Notes under the pieces: generated by a model
The model's input: the letters and a program-made list of their open reading frames with translations, nothing else
What the model was told of the DNA's origin: nothing
Databases searched by the model: none
DNA from: Diplolepis rosae
Lineage: Eukaryota > Arthropoda > Insecta > Hymenoptera > Diplolepididae
DNA: 64,000 nt
Direction of reading: 5' to 3'
Assembly: GCA_030998225.1 (NCBI GenBank)
Contig: JAPYXD010000250.1
Coordinates: 1-64,000, forward strand
Part shown: positions 11,274 to 21,357 of the stretch, one piece after another
How the letters are laid out: every line of letters begins with the position of its first letter
How positions within the stretch are numbered: position 1 is the stretch's first letter
Position numbers and translations under genes: made by a program

Positions 11274-11345
11274 GCCTGTGTAGCTCAGTGGTTAGAGCAG
11301 TCGACCGGCAATCGAAAGACCTGGGCTCGAATCCCAGCGCAGTCG
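11274..11345 (+). tRNA. tRNA-like segment, array unit 1
   Basis: Box A TAGCTCAGTGG and box B GGCTCGAATCC are intact. A cloverleaf can be drawn: acceptor GCCTGTG/CGCAGTC with one mismatch, D stem GCTC/GAGC, T stem CTGGG/CCCAG with a 7-nt loop, and an anticodon stem GTCGA/TCGAA with one mismatch. The loop reads CCGGCAA, giving GGC at the anticodon positions but C instead of U at position 33. Best taken as a SINE head with RNA polymerase III promoter, not a functional tRNA gene. Confidence 0.55.
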
Positions 11346-11612
11346 AAAGCGTCATTTTTTCCACAGAAAGATTTTCAAATTCTTCAAATATTGAATTTAT
11401 TTGCATTATTTGCGATATAAGAGTTTGAAATTGTCTACGAGGACACCTGTCGACAACGTATCCTATCTGATACGCGACTAGTGATCCTCCGATAATGTAG
11501 GCAGTGACAAAAATTTCAAACTCAACTAATTAATTTGAAATCATTTACAGCCGCAAGGCTGAGCCACTAGGCGATATAAGGAGATCTTCCTGTGGAGAAG
11601 GAGATGTCGGAC

Positions 11613-11684
11613 GCCTGTGTAGCTCAGTGGTTAGAGCAGTCGACCGGCAATCGAAAGACCTGGGCTCGAATCCCAGCGCAGTCG
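11613..11684 (+). tRNA. tRNA-like segment, array unit 2
   Basis: Same sequence and folding as the segment at 11274, including the two stem mismatches and the unusual base 33. Identity between units argues for a tandem-amplified SINE. Confidence 0.55.
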
Positions 11685-11952
11685 AAAGCGTCATTTTTTC
11701 CACAGAAAGATTTTCAAATTCTTTAAATATTGAATTTATTTGCATTATTTGCGATATAAGAGTTTGAAATTGTCTACGAGGACACTCTGTCGACAACGTA
11801 TCCTATCTGATACGCGACTAGTGATCCTCCGATAATGTAGGCAGTGACAAAAATTTCAAACTCAACTAATTAATTTGAAATCATTTACAGCCGCAAGGCT
11901 GAGCCACTAGGCGATATAAGGAGATCTTCCTGTGGAGAAGGAGATGTCGGAC

Positions 11953-12024
11953 GCCTGTGTAGCTCAGTGGTTAGAGCAGTCGACCGGCAATCGAAAGACC
12001 TGGGCTCGAATCCCAGCGCAGTCG
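11953..12024 (+). tRNA. tRNA-like segment, array unit 3
   Basis: Third copy with the same boxes A and B. The body after this unit stops at about 12065, where foldback sequence resumes. Confidence 0.55.
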
Positions 12025-13542
12025 AAAGCGTCATTTTTTCCACAGAAAGATTTTCAAATTCTTTAAATAACAATATAGTACATTTTTATAAACAATTGAT
12101 TTTTTTTTTAATTTGGAACTAATTTTTTTCCGACTTTTTTGTCTCTAAATCTTTTTTTGGAGTTTTTTCAATATGCATGCAAAATTTTGGAATGGAAAAA
12201 TGAAAACTGCAGGTGTAATTAATTTATAAAATTTGTCTCGCTGCAACTATGCTTAAGCTTGATTAGGCATGCTCGGACTCGAAGCACGTGTGGCAGTGAA
12301 TGCAGTGACCGCTGTTTTAGTTTTCTGTGAATGTTCCTCAAGTGTTCACCTATTTCAAATTAATACAGAAATGCCAAGCTCTCCATTTAAACATGTCTGC
12401 TGCAATCAGTTTAATAAAAAAAATCATAGTGGAAAAAAGCAAAAAAAAAAAAATTTGCGTCGCGTTTCGTCCTCGATACTTGAAAAATTGAAAATTTTCA
12501 AACCGAATGATGTTTCTTGTACACAGTGCAAAATAGAAGCAAATTAAATGAAGATGGAAGATTTTTGTTGTAAGTACATTCAAACTTGTGCGTAGGCTAT
12601 TTCAAAACGAATCATTAGTTATAATGATGAATTGATGAGTGAAGTTTTACGATAAAATTACTCTAAACGATACACTTAAGATGCAAATTTTTTTTTTGCT
12701 TTTTTCCTCTATGATTTTTTTTATTAAACGGATTGCAGCAGACATGTTTAAATCGAGAGCTTGGCATTTCTGTATTAATTTGAAATGGGTGAACACTTGA
12801 GGAATATTCACAGAAAACTAAAACAGCGGTCACTGCATTCACTGCCACACGTGCTTCGAGTCCGAGCATGCCTAATCAAGCTTAAGCGTAGTTGCAGTGT
12901 GCGAGCTGGCTCGTTGCAACCCGCGGGACAAATTTTATAAATTAATTACACCTACAGTTTTCATTTTTCCATTCCAAAATTTTGCCTGCATATTGGAAAA
13001 ACTTCAACAAAGATTTAGAAACAAAAAAATCGGAAAAAATTAGTTCCAAATTAAAAAAAAATTCAATTGTTTATAAAAATGTACTATATTGTTATTACAA
13101 AAAAAACAACGAAATGTGTGGAAAAAAAAAAATTTTGCCCGAGTGCCAAAATTTAAAAAATTATATCTCGAAATTTTCAAGTATCACATTAAAAGAAAAA
13201 ATACGTGTCGATTATTTTCGAAGTAAAAAGGCAAAAAAAATGTTTCCTCGAAAAAAAAATTTTGACTGTAAATTTCCCATGAAATGACCCTTATATATTT
13301 TTCTTTTCGTGAATATTTAGCATCATAATTTACTGATTAAACGAACTTTCCCGTAAGTGAGGTTCTATCAGAATTGTATGAAGCACCTCTTCCGAATAGA
13401 TCATAATGTAGTGTCCCCACTAAATACCGATGTCGCCACAATCTTTAAAATAACAAATAAAAACTTTCCTGTCAATCCGTCGCACCGCCCTCAGCCAGAT
13501 TCTCATCCTTTAAAGAACAGCCGTAATATTTTGTGAATACAA

Positions 13543-14232
13543 TTTCATGAATAATTGGGATCGGACATGGAGGCGTGGCTTTTCAAAGTAGCGTGGGTCA
13601 CATGGTCCAATATGGCCGAAACTAAGTGTCGAGATGCATTGTTTACATATGTGATTCTGTTTATTTTTATATTTAACAATGATTTTAACGATTGAAGAAA
13701 TGTGCCCATAGGCCGAAATCAATCCGGGAAAAATAAATGTTATCGGGGGAGAGAATGTGTAAAAGAAATGATTATTTTAATTGAAAGATGAAAATTGTTT
13801 AGGTCAATGTAGAATATTACTTACCAGGAAATAGAAAATCTTCTGTGGTAAAATGACGCGAACACACCCTTAAATGGGATTTCATGTCTTTTCTTTTTGT
13901 GGCTTTCTTCCATGCAACCAACACGTCGGTTTTTTCGGAAATGCTAAATTAATTGTCGATTTTGAAAAAATTCCGACCGTAGGACGGAAGAAATAGTAGC
14001 TAAAATCTGCATTTTCCGGTGACTTAGACTTACAACTGTTCACTGCACATACGAAGACGCATTTATTTTTCTAATTAGATGTCAGTTTCAAGCTTTCCAT
14101 CTTTCGGATATGTTTATTAAATGATTTTCTCAATTATTTATCTATCCTTATAATGTAAAACGACACTTGAGAAAACTTCCGCTTCTCAGCACCAGGTGTC
14201 GTGTTTCCAATGTCCGATCCCAATAATTATCA
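13543..14232. mobile_element. Small inverted-repeat element inside the DIRS copy
   Basis: TTTCATGAATAATTGGGATC plus GGACA at 13543-13567 is inverted at about 14203-14232 (TGTCCGATCCCAATAATTAT then CATGAAA). About 0.69 kb, no coding capacity. It may instead be part of the DIRS end structure. Confidence 0.4.
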
Positions 14233-14261
14233 TGAAATCATAAGGGAAAGGGTGGGAATGG

Positions 14262-14371
14262 TCTATTCGGAAGAAGCGCTTCATACAATTCTGATAGAAC
14301 TTCACTTACAGGTAAGTTCTTTCAATCAGTAAATTGTATTTCGCGCCTCTTCCTCAAGATCATAATGTAGT
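14262..14371. other. DIRS internal complementary region
   Basis: The first half (ATTCGGAAGAAGCGCTTCAT through CAATCAGTAAATT) is the inverse of the left outer end at 13327-13395. The second half (GTATTTCGCGCCTCTTCCTC through TCATAATGTAG) is the inverse of the right outer end at 15661-15699. In DIRS replication this block templates joining of the two ends into a circle. Confidence 0.8.
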
Positions 14372-14439
14372 TGTTTAAAGTTATTACGGCAACCATATAT
14401 CAAACAAACTATATTTGATAAATAAGTTACAGAAATCAA

Positions 14440-14870
14440 GAATCACTTAAAATAGCATATGCAAATGCTGCTTGTGTTGAAAAAACAGTTCTGTCATCAA
14501 ACCGCTGCGAATGTAGCAGAAGTTCCCTTCAACCGGCAGTTCTCTTAATCATATCAATAGCAATACCTTTTTGCTTTGCTGCTGATGTCGCAGCATGGCG
14601 CGTACTGTAAGCGTCAAAAGTATTGGTATCAACGCCGCTGTCTTTGAGAACTTTCTTTATCCAACGACTCAGAGACTGACTAGAGACAGCTAAATGCGGT
14701 TTTCTGAGAGCGATAAACAGCTTAGTCTCACTGCCCCGTAAATCCTTAGTTGTTTCTAAATAAACCTCTAAGGTCGAAGCTACACAAACAATCTCATGTT
14801 GCTTACAATAAGGAATAAACAATGTAGGTTGAGTCTTATTGACTCGCGAAGTCTTAATTCTACCAGGTAT
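14440..14870 (-). pseudogene. DIRS tyrosine recombinase, C-terminal remnant
   Basis: Minus-strand frame 14822-14529 reads ALRKPHLAVSSQSLSRWIKK then AYSTRHAATSAAKQKGI and IKRTAG: the C-terminal catalytic half of a DIRS tyrosine recombinase with its R/H-x-x-R-like box. A one-base change near 14529 puts the end out of frame; the shifted frame contains VYDRTVFSTQAAFAYAIL, which includes the expected tyrosine region, and stops near 14452. The N-terminal half is missing, so it cannot be active. Confidence 0.8.
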
Positions 14871-15699
14871 CTCAAGGGGGGAGATACCTCTAGAACTTTC
14901 AAAAAATCAAAAATTTTTTTTTTGCTCAAGTCGATTGAAAAACTATTCAAAAATATAATCCCAAAGTTCTGTTGGTCTACTCCAAATATTTCGGTTAATA
15001 TTTTTTCATGTACAAAAACTTTCAGGCTCGTTTTCTCGAAACTAACTTTTTTTATCCGGCCGTCAAGATTGGGAGCAAACTATTCAACCGATTTACTTGA
15101 ATAAAACGGTATTTTATGGATAATTCTATATTTAAGTGCGTGGTAGGGCGCTTTTTCGAGAAAAATGGTATTTCTACAGTTGTTTAACTATTTTCATGTC
15201 AAAAAATACGGGTAAAAATGGCACTTTTTCACGAAACGCATGAAAATATACCCAATTTTTCGAAATTCTCAAAACCCCCCTGCTATGCGCTCGATAAAAG
15301 CCTCCCGATTTATAAAAAATTTTCTTTTATCGTTTCAGATCAAAAACCAAGCCAGGAAGTTGTGAAGCACAGGATGTTGAACACCACTGTGACACTCTAT
15401 ATGTCAATTGGTTGGACCAAAAGAACATACTTTACTTATAACTACTTACCATAATCATATCTTGATCTAAACTACTCTTTTTCTAAAGCTTCTAACCTCC
15501 TTATTAATTTCTTATTTCCCATACATATACACACATGTCTGACGTTATCGGTACACAGCAAAAGAATGAAAATCTGGCGGAGGACGGTGCGACGGATTGA
15601 CAGGAAAGTTTTTATTTGTTATTTTAAAGATTGTGGCGACATCGGTATTTAGTGGGGCCGCTACATTATGATCTTGAGGAAGAGGTGCGGAATACAATT

Positions 15700-15958
15700 G
15701 TTTTATTGTAAATACATATTTCTGATTGTTTTTTTATATGTTGTAAAGAAAATGGAAGTTACATATGTGAACTATCGTTGGAAATAATCTAAGTTTTGAA
15801 TATACGTTGATTATGTATTCATATTAAATGATAATAATATAATATATAATATATATATAAATATATATATAATATAATATATAATATAATATGAATGGAA
15901 ATATAAATATAATAATAAATTAAAAATAATAACAATATATTAAATCTAATAGTATTGA
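15700..15958. other. (AT)n-rich spacer
   Basis: Dense TATAAT/ATATAA microsatellite at 15836-15905, no gene. Confidence 0.6.
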
Positions 15959-15964
15959 ATGTTG

Positions 15965-16345
15965 AAGACTATTTTTTATATTTTTTATTTCGTAAAGGGT
16001 TGCGGCAGTTTTGGCCTAAATTCCCTCTTTGGAAACAGCTTTCGCAACAGTTGGTCCATTTTTGTAAGGTTTCTTTATCGTTTTTATCACTTATTTCGAA
16101 AATTTTGGATTCCGGGATCAAGAACTTTTCTTCTATTTCTTCCAAAAATACGGATCTTGTGGAAAGCATTTCCAAGATTTAAGCTGCTGCGTTTTGTTTA
16201 GCAGCTTTCTTTTCGTTCGGAGAAATCACATTCTATGCTTAACTCGTTTAAAACTTGTAAGGCAGTACCTTTCGATAGGTCTCTTGTTTTCAAGACCATT
16301 GTCCTGATCTGCAAAGAGATTTTTAGGACATTATTTGTAAGTTTA
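15965..16345 (-). pseudogene. gag-like fragment with a degenerate zinc knuckle
   Basis: The minus-strand frame ending near 15969 contains C-E-S-C-F-Q-R-G-N-L-G-Q-N-C, a CX2CX4HX4C knuckle with the His replaced by Asn, followed by a basic RNPLRNKKYKK tail. Upstream sequence is acidic (LEEIEEKF) and broken by stops. It looks like a retroelement gag C-terminus; the family cannot be named. Confidence 0.4.
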
Positions 16346-16380
16346 TTGAAAGAAATGTTGCTTTCATCTTAAACACGTGG

Positions 16381-17281
16381 ATTAATAAGTCCCGGGACTG
16401 ACACATAGATGGCGTTGCCAACAAAAGTTCTGTATGATTTTTCATGAGTACCAACCTTCAAAAGATACCTGTCAAAATTTCATGACATTCTGATGTTTGG
16501 TCTACGAGTTACAGTGATTTAAGTGACGCTAGTCTTGATATTCTCAAAACAATGGATTCAAAACAATTTCGTGTCTTGATTTACCATTGCTTTTTGATAA
16601 AAAAAAAACAGTGCAAGCTCAGCAATGGCTTGAAAAGTTCTACGGGGACTCTTCTCCATCAAAAACAACCATTTGTCGATGGTATGCTGAGTTTAAACGT
16701 GGTCGTACAGAAACTGAAGATGCTGAACGCTCCGGCCGGCCGAATGAGGTAGTTACACCGGAAACCATCACAAAGTCCACCAAATCGTTTTCGAAAACCG
16801 TAAATTAAAATTGCGTGAGATAGCTGATAGCGCAAAGATATCATACGGCAGTGTGTACGCTATTTTGCATGAACATTAGTCTATGAGGAAGCTGTTGCCA
16901 AAGTGGTTGCCGCGTTTGCTCACGGTGGATCAAAAACGACAACGCGTCGTTGATTCCGAGCGCTGTTTGGAGTTTTTTCACCGAAATAAACCGAATTTTT
17001 TGCGTCGGTATGTGATAATGGACGGAACCTGGATCGATCAATACACTCCGGAGTCATAGCGGTCGTCAGCCGAGTGGACTGCAGTCGGTGAGAAGCGTCC
17101 AAAGTGGCCAAAAACGCAAATGTAAGCCGGTAAGGTTATGGCCTCATTATTTTGGGATGCTCATGGAGTTTTGTTCATCGACTACCTTGAAAAAGGTAAG
17201 ACGATCAATAGCGGACGTTACATTGGCCAATTGATGCGTTTGAAGAACGAAATCGGTGAGAAACGGCTACAAATGATTCGC
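16381..17281 (+). pseudogene. mariner transposase, 3'-truncated
   Basis: After an AGTCCCGGGACTGACAC end at about 16389, the reading starts at 16552 (MDSKQFRVLIYHCFL), shifts by one base at the A-tract near 16602 into 16587-16808 (VQAQQWLEKFYG, TTICRWYAEFKRGRTETEDAERSGRP), then moves through further frames to KISYGSVYAILHE, the first catalytic-Asp region VIMDGTWIDQYTPES (family usually DETWI; the Glu is Gly here) and VMASLFWDAHGVLFIDYLEKGKTI. The sequence stops being mariner at about 17281, so the second half of the catalytic core and the right TIR are absent. At least three frame changes make it dead. Confidence 0.88.
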
Positions 17282-17570
17282 GCTCCGTTCTTTCTGGACC
17301 TCGCGCTTCGCGCTCGGTCTTGTGCTCTTCACATACTTTTAAGTTTATTTCTTATAATTTAATACTGAAGCTCAAACCAATTTAATGATTTTAAAGATGA
17401 TGTAAATTAGTCATTTTCTCAAATTCACTAAGTTTCTTTTTCAATTTAAGTGAAACAAGAAATTCAATTTAGTTAAGGCTCTATCGGCCTTAAGGAACAC
17501 ATTCTCATCATGACACTCGCGCTTCGCGCTCGATTTTCTGTATGCATTTTTGTAACTTTTTAATAAATTA
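17282..17570. repeat. Paired hairpin word CTCGCGCTTCGCGCTCG
   Basis: The 17-nt self-complementary word occurs at about 17310 and 17519 in the same orientation with diverged AT-rich sequence between. Probably ends or subunits of a small repeat, family unknown. Confidence 0.45.
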
Positions 17571-17599
17571 CATGATTATTGATAAATTTATTTTCTTCC

Positions 17600-18104
17600 A
17601 AATCTCTCAAAAAGGAAAAACAATCGTAGACTTTATTTAAGGAAACGATTTTGCAGAACAACGCTTATTTCGTATCTCACATATTTTGGTGAAAAAAATC
17701 GAATTCTTTTAATATTAAAAATCAAAACATAAAATATACATCCTGTACCGAAATGTCTCAATGGGAATTTGTAAACCTCATTTAGGCAAACAATTTTCCA
17801 TATAAACGTTTTTTTTGTATCTCACATATTTTGTCTAAAAAATGGAATTTTTGAATTTTAATCGTATTTTTTGGAATTGAAACGAAAAATATATGTTTTA
17901 TCAGAAACTTCGTCAGACAAAATTTGTAGATCTTTCTGAAACGAACAACTTTGTATCTTACGTTTTTTTTGTATTTTACATATTATTGTTAAAAAATCGA
18001 ATTTTGGATTATCAATAGTTTTTTTTTTTAATTAAAAAGAAAAATATGCATCTTATGAAAAAATGTTACAATTTAAATTTGTAGGTCTTTATGTAGAAAA
18101 TAAT
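17600..18104. repeat. Diverged tandem repeat, about 150 bp, three units
   Basis: Anchor GTATCTCACATATTTTGNT plus AAAAAATCGAATTTT recurs at about 17671, 17817 and 17970. Units are well diverged. The right edge meets the LTR-like unit copy 2. Confidence 0.7.
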
Positions 18105-19230
18105 ATTGTATCCTTATTTTGATGCCTCGATTACAATGACACTAAATCCAGTTTTATCGAAATCCACCCCGTTGTTATTGCATTGGTTTTCCCGAACACG
18201 TGAAAATTACGGCCACTTACATTTATTGCGGTACGGCGACGAAAACCGGTTCTAACGATGCTACTCGATCGTACGCTCCCTTAGACTCCCTTAGACTAGA
18301 CTTAGACTCGCTTAGACTGGTGTTTAGGCCTTGCAGCCTGGCATATATTGTCGTCTGTAGTCTCAACTCATTGGTAGAAAGTATGGGAATTTGAGTTCCA
18401 TGGTTTCAATAGCTTTTTCGAAGTCCATTAGAATCTTAGGTGTCAGTGTGGTGAGTTGACACTATGGGCCAGTTTGCTGGTGTGCTGCGTTGTTGAGCTT
18501 AGGGACTCACACCGATTTTCCAAGTCCGTGTGGGTCATGCTTTCGTGGTGTGGGTGTACTCACATCTTCTCAAGGGCTGTGTAAACCCGTACCATCAGGT
18601 TTTTAGGTAGATTTAGTCGCAAGGGTCAATGACATTACTTGTATACATAGGTAAGTAATAAAGTAACTATAATACAATTGTTGTACATAAATGGTGATTA
18701 TGATTTGTTTATAATTCTATTAATCTTCATATTCAAACATTGCTTTTGTTTATAAAATAACATAATAGTAATAGTTATTAAAAGAACGTATTTTATAATT
18801 AATTGCTGATTGTTGATTAACATCAAATAAGAATATTAAGAATAATGATAATTATTATAAAAATTATTATAACAAAATCTGAAGTTACATTATTATAATA
18901 TTTGTTGCAAATTTTAATAACAATATGAAATAATTATAATGAAAGTGATTGATAATTATTGCAAATCAAGAAATTGAAGTAACAATGTTATTATTTAATA
19001 TTTGTTGCATTTTGACAATTATTGTTAATATCAAAATTAAATATCAATAATAAGAGTGATTAATAATAATTTTAAATATAAAGGTTGACGTAATATTGTT
19101 GTTATATAACATTTGTTGCATTTTGTCAATTGTTATTATTAACAATAGTAATAATAATAGTTAATAATAATAAAAGGTAATATTTGTTGTAATTAGTATT
19201 TTATCAATAAAATCAATTCTTTATTGATAT
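18105..19230 (+). repeat. LTR-like unit, copy 2 (inverted relative to copy 1)
   Basis: Matches the minus strand of about 1855-2992 nearly base for base, including the GCTCCCTTAGACTCCCTTAG short-repeat cluster, the GTGTGGTGAGTTGACA block and the AT-rich ATTATT field. The TGTCACGT outer end is missing on the left. On the right it stops at ATTGATAT, where the gypsy LTR begins, so the gypsy inserted here. Copies 1 and 2 form an inverted pair about 15 kb apart. Confidence 0.8.
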
Positions 19231-19473
19231 TGTCACGTCCCGCGATTCTTCCGCCACAAGTAACAAGCAGATTAAGAAACCAATAAAGGGATCAAGACAG
19301 CATTACAGCGAGTGTGATTTTATCGACGCAAGTTATAGACAAATCTACAGATCAATAGGATGATCAATATGAAATTTCCATGTGTCGTTATAACACCCAC
19401 ACATTATAACAAATCGACTGACCCAGAGAGAAAGTAAATGAAGCCCTACAATACCAACACACTACCGTCACAA

Positions 19474-19541
19474 CATGCAACTTGTAATAGCATGCGACTT
19501 GTAATAACATGCGACTGGTCATAGCATGTTACTCGTCATAC
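19474..19541 (+). promoter_or_regulatory. Four 17-bp tandem repeats in U3
   Basis: CATGCAACTTGTAATAG, CATGCGACTTGTAATAA, CATGCGACTGGTCATAG and CATGTTACTCGTCATAC lie head to tail, 18 bp upstream of the TATA box. Regular spacing and position suggest an enhancer or silencer array. Confidence 0.7.
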
Positions 19542-19558
19542 TTGACCTTTCAAAGTTC

Positions 19559-19567
19559 TATAAAAAG
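19559..19567 (+). promoter_or_regulatory. TATA box of the gypsy LTR
   Basis: TATAAAAAG within AT-poorer flanks, just downstream of the 17-bp repeats. Transcription should start about 30 bp later (near 19590). Confidence 0.6.
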
Positions 19568-20181
19568 CGAAAGTTCCAAGAGAAGTCAGTCCAGTACCAT
19601 CATCTTTACATCGCGAGTTCAGTTCAGTTAGTTAGTCAACGTCCGATTTCTACAATGTAACCAAGGCGAGTCCAGTCCAGTGCCATCGAATCTATACCGC
19701 GAGTGCAATCCAGTCAGTCTAGTCCAGCTTCACCAGATTTCTACCGCTACCCAACCTAAATTCTAACTCGACGCTGAGTTCAACGACATTAGAAAATGAA
19801 TTGGAATCGCCTTCCAAAATTCTCTCGAAACTGGGATCAAGGAATCAACTAGATCAACCGTCTGGACTACGAATTTACTATACAACAGAAACTATCTCAA
19901 GATTACAAGGAAGACTCAACTGACCACATTCGCTTACTGGACTCAATTAATCATCAACCAATTCACAACTCAGGGTAACTACGAGGGTATTTAAATTTCG
20001 ATTCTATTTATATTTCCATGGTGCTTACCCAATATAATTTTAACTGTCAATAAATATATTTTATATACCTAACACTTCTCAATCACTGACTATTCCTCAT
20101 CCCTTAGAGAGGATCCTTCCGATCCTTACATAAAACGAGGAGATCTTTTAAGATGAGAAATGTTACGTTTCTGACGTTACA

Positions 20182-21357
20182 TACACAATCTCTTTTTTGG
20201 TGCACCGGCCGGGAAACACTTAGTCAGTGAATGGGATATCGAAATTTCATAATTACTAGGAATCAAAACTTGATAATGTACAATTATAATTTATATGATT
20301 TCACAACATTTTGTTAAAATGAAATAATTTTATCAAATCACAAAGGGATCTGACCTTGAGGCTAACCTAAGTGATTAAATAATTATTTTATTTGAAATAT
20401 TGTTTTATTTCCTGATTTCTTGTTATTTTGTACAAGCTGTGTTAAAATAAAATAAATTCTGTTGATTCACGCAGGGATTTGACCTTGAGGCTAACCTAAG
20501 TGATCAAAAGACTTATTTTATTTAAAATCTTATTATCGGAATTTCTGAAAGTGCAGAGATTACATAGGATTTTGTGCTTGACTCATGCCTGTCTAATCTC
20601 GTACTTCTTTAATTATAAATTGTTGACTAAGTTTTAATTTGAGTTAAAACGAGAAAAAGCAGCACAAGAGACTATAAGTCCTTTTTAGATTCGTTGAACG
20701 GTCACCATTTGATTACGATCAATTGGGTAAGGCAAAATTCAAGTGCTCATACATTATCGTTTGAAACTTCTATTTCAACTCTGTTAACTAACAGAATATT
20801 TTTAATTGCAAAAGATTGACCAAGATGTTGTGCTTGAGTCAGGCTTGTCTAATCTTGCATTAATTAAATTCTGTATAATTTATAATTTTTTTTATGTGTG
20901 TATAATAAAAAAATATGAAAAGAATTTTTCTTCATGAGTGTAGCAATTATTTAAAACCCATTTATGACCTAAACCATTCGACAATTATAAAAAAAAACAA
21001 GGTAAAAAACATATCAAGTATCCCAGGTAAGACAAGGGCCAAAATTAGTTTCAATAAGAATAAATTTGAAACAAAAATTCTAAATAAATATTTTTTCTGT
21101 AAGCACATGGAAATTTGTAGAATTAAGCGATATTATTTTAAAAAATTTTGATTGATGACTATAAATTTACCTGACTTGGAACATTGAGACAATTCATATT
21201 TTCTAATATCAAATTATTAATCACATTTATTGATTACAAAAATATTTTAAAACAAAAGATATTTGAAAAACTTTTCTGTTGATCCAAATGAATATTTATG
21301 TATTGCAATTTTAAAAGTGTCTCCACGTACGTATCACTAAATTTTATTTTATAATCT
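20182..21357 (+). other. gypsy 5' leader with two pairs of direct repeats
   Basis: TTGACCTTGAGGCTAACCTA (first base differs) followed by AGTGAT occurs at about 20350 and 20480, each followed by TTATTTTATTT. A second pair (GTGCTTGACTCATGCCTGTC / GTGCTTGAGTCAGGCTTGTC) occurs at about 20572 and 20831. No gene of note; the frame at 20915-21151 is probably chance. Confidence 0.65.
20198..20215 (+). other. Primer binding site, tRNA-Gly type
   Basis: TGGTGCACCGGCCGGGAA begins with TGG, the complement of CCA, and differs at one base from the complement of the 3' end of insect tRNA-Gly(GCC) as I remember it. Its place just after the LTR fits minus-strand priming. Confidence 0.75.

Larger units (their letters stand above)
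10976..12065 (+). repeat. Tandem 340-bp SINE-like units (about 3.2 copies)
   Basis: Units recur at 338-340 bp spacing (anchor GCGTCATTTTTTCCACAGAA at about 11012, 11349, 11688 and 12028). Each full unit has a tRNA-like segment followed by an A/T-rich body with TTGTCTACGAGGACAC and CGACTAGTGATCCTCCGATA. The units are nearly identical, so the array is recent or homogenised. The array interrupts the left arm of the foldback element. A fourth, rearranged piece lies at 63712-63950. Confidence 0.9.
10757..13302. mobile_element. Foldback element with about 560-bp arms
   Basis: The left arm starts TGGGTCATTTCATGGGAGAT near 10763 and the right arm ends with its inverse near 13288. Arms pair over ACTTCGAAAATAATCGACA, the CTTGAAAATTTCGAGATATA block, a 9-12 nt poly-A/T tract and a block with GGACTCGAAGCACGTGTGGC. 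The left arm is split into 10757-10935 and 12066-12450 by the tandem tRNA-like repeat; the right arm is whole (13302 to about 12690). Centre about 12450-12690. Small frames across the arms (12269-12547, 12663-12869, 12982-13287) mirror one another and are not genes. Confidence 0.85.
13327..15699 (-). mobile_element. DIRS-type retroelement, internally deleted
   Basis: Inverted ends: 13380-13496 pairs with 15566-15680 (shared GACGGATTGACAGGAAAGTT and GGCGACATCGGTATTTAGTG). An internal block at 14262-14371 carries the complement of the left outer end joined directly to that of the right outer end, the circle-junction arrangement that defines DIRS elements. A tyrosine-recombinase remnant lies beside it on the minus strand. 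gag, reverse transcriptase and RNase H are missing, replaced by about 700 bp of unrecognised sequence (14880-15560) and an inner element (13543-14232). Ends are inferred from the junction in the internal block. Confidence 0.82.
19231..20181 (+). repeat. 5' LTR of the plus-strand Ty3/gypsy element
   Basis: Begins TGTCACGTCCCG and ends CTGACGTTACA, with TG...CA ends. It is followed within 17 bp by a primer binding site. U3 contains a 17-bp tandem repeat array and a TATA box. AATAAA lies at 20049-20054. No 3' LTR partner is present: downstream of pol the element is cut by the LTR-like unit at 37832. A small fragment of related LTR lies at 47735-47830. Confidence 0.82.

Noticed and set aside
11206..12073. 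Three similar minus-strand frames containing GFEPRSFDCRSTALTTELHR
   Set aside because: This is the antisense translation of the tRNA-like segment, a common spurious protein, not a gene.
12269..12869. Two near-identical small proteins on opposite strands
   Set aside because: They are the two arms of the foldback element read in opposite directions.
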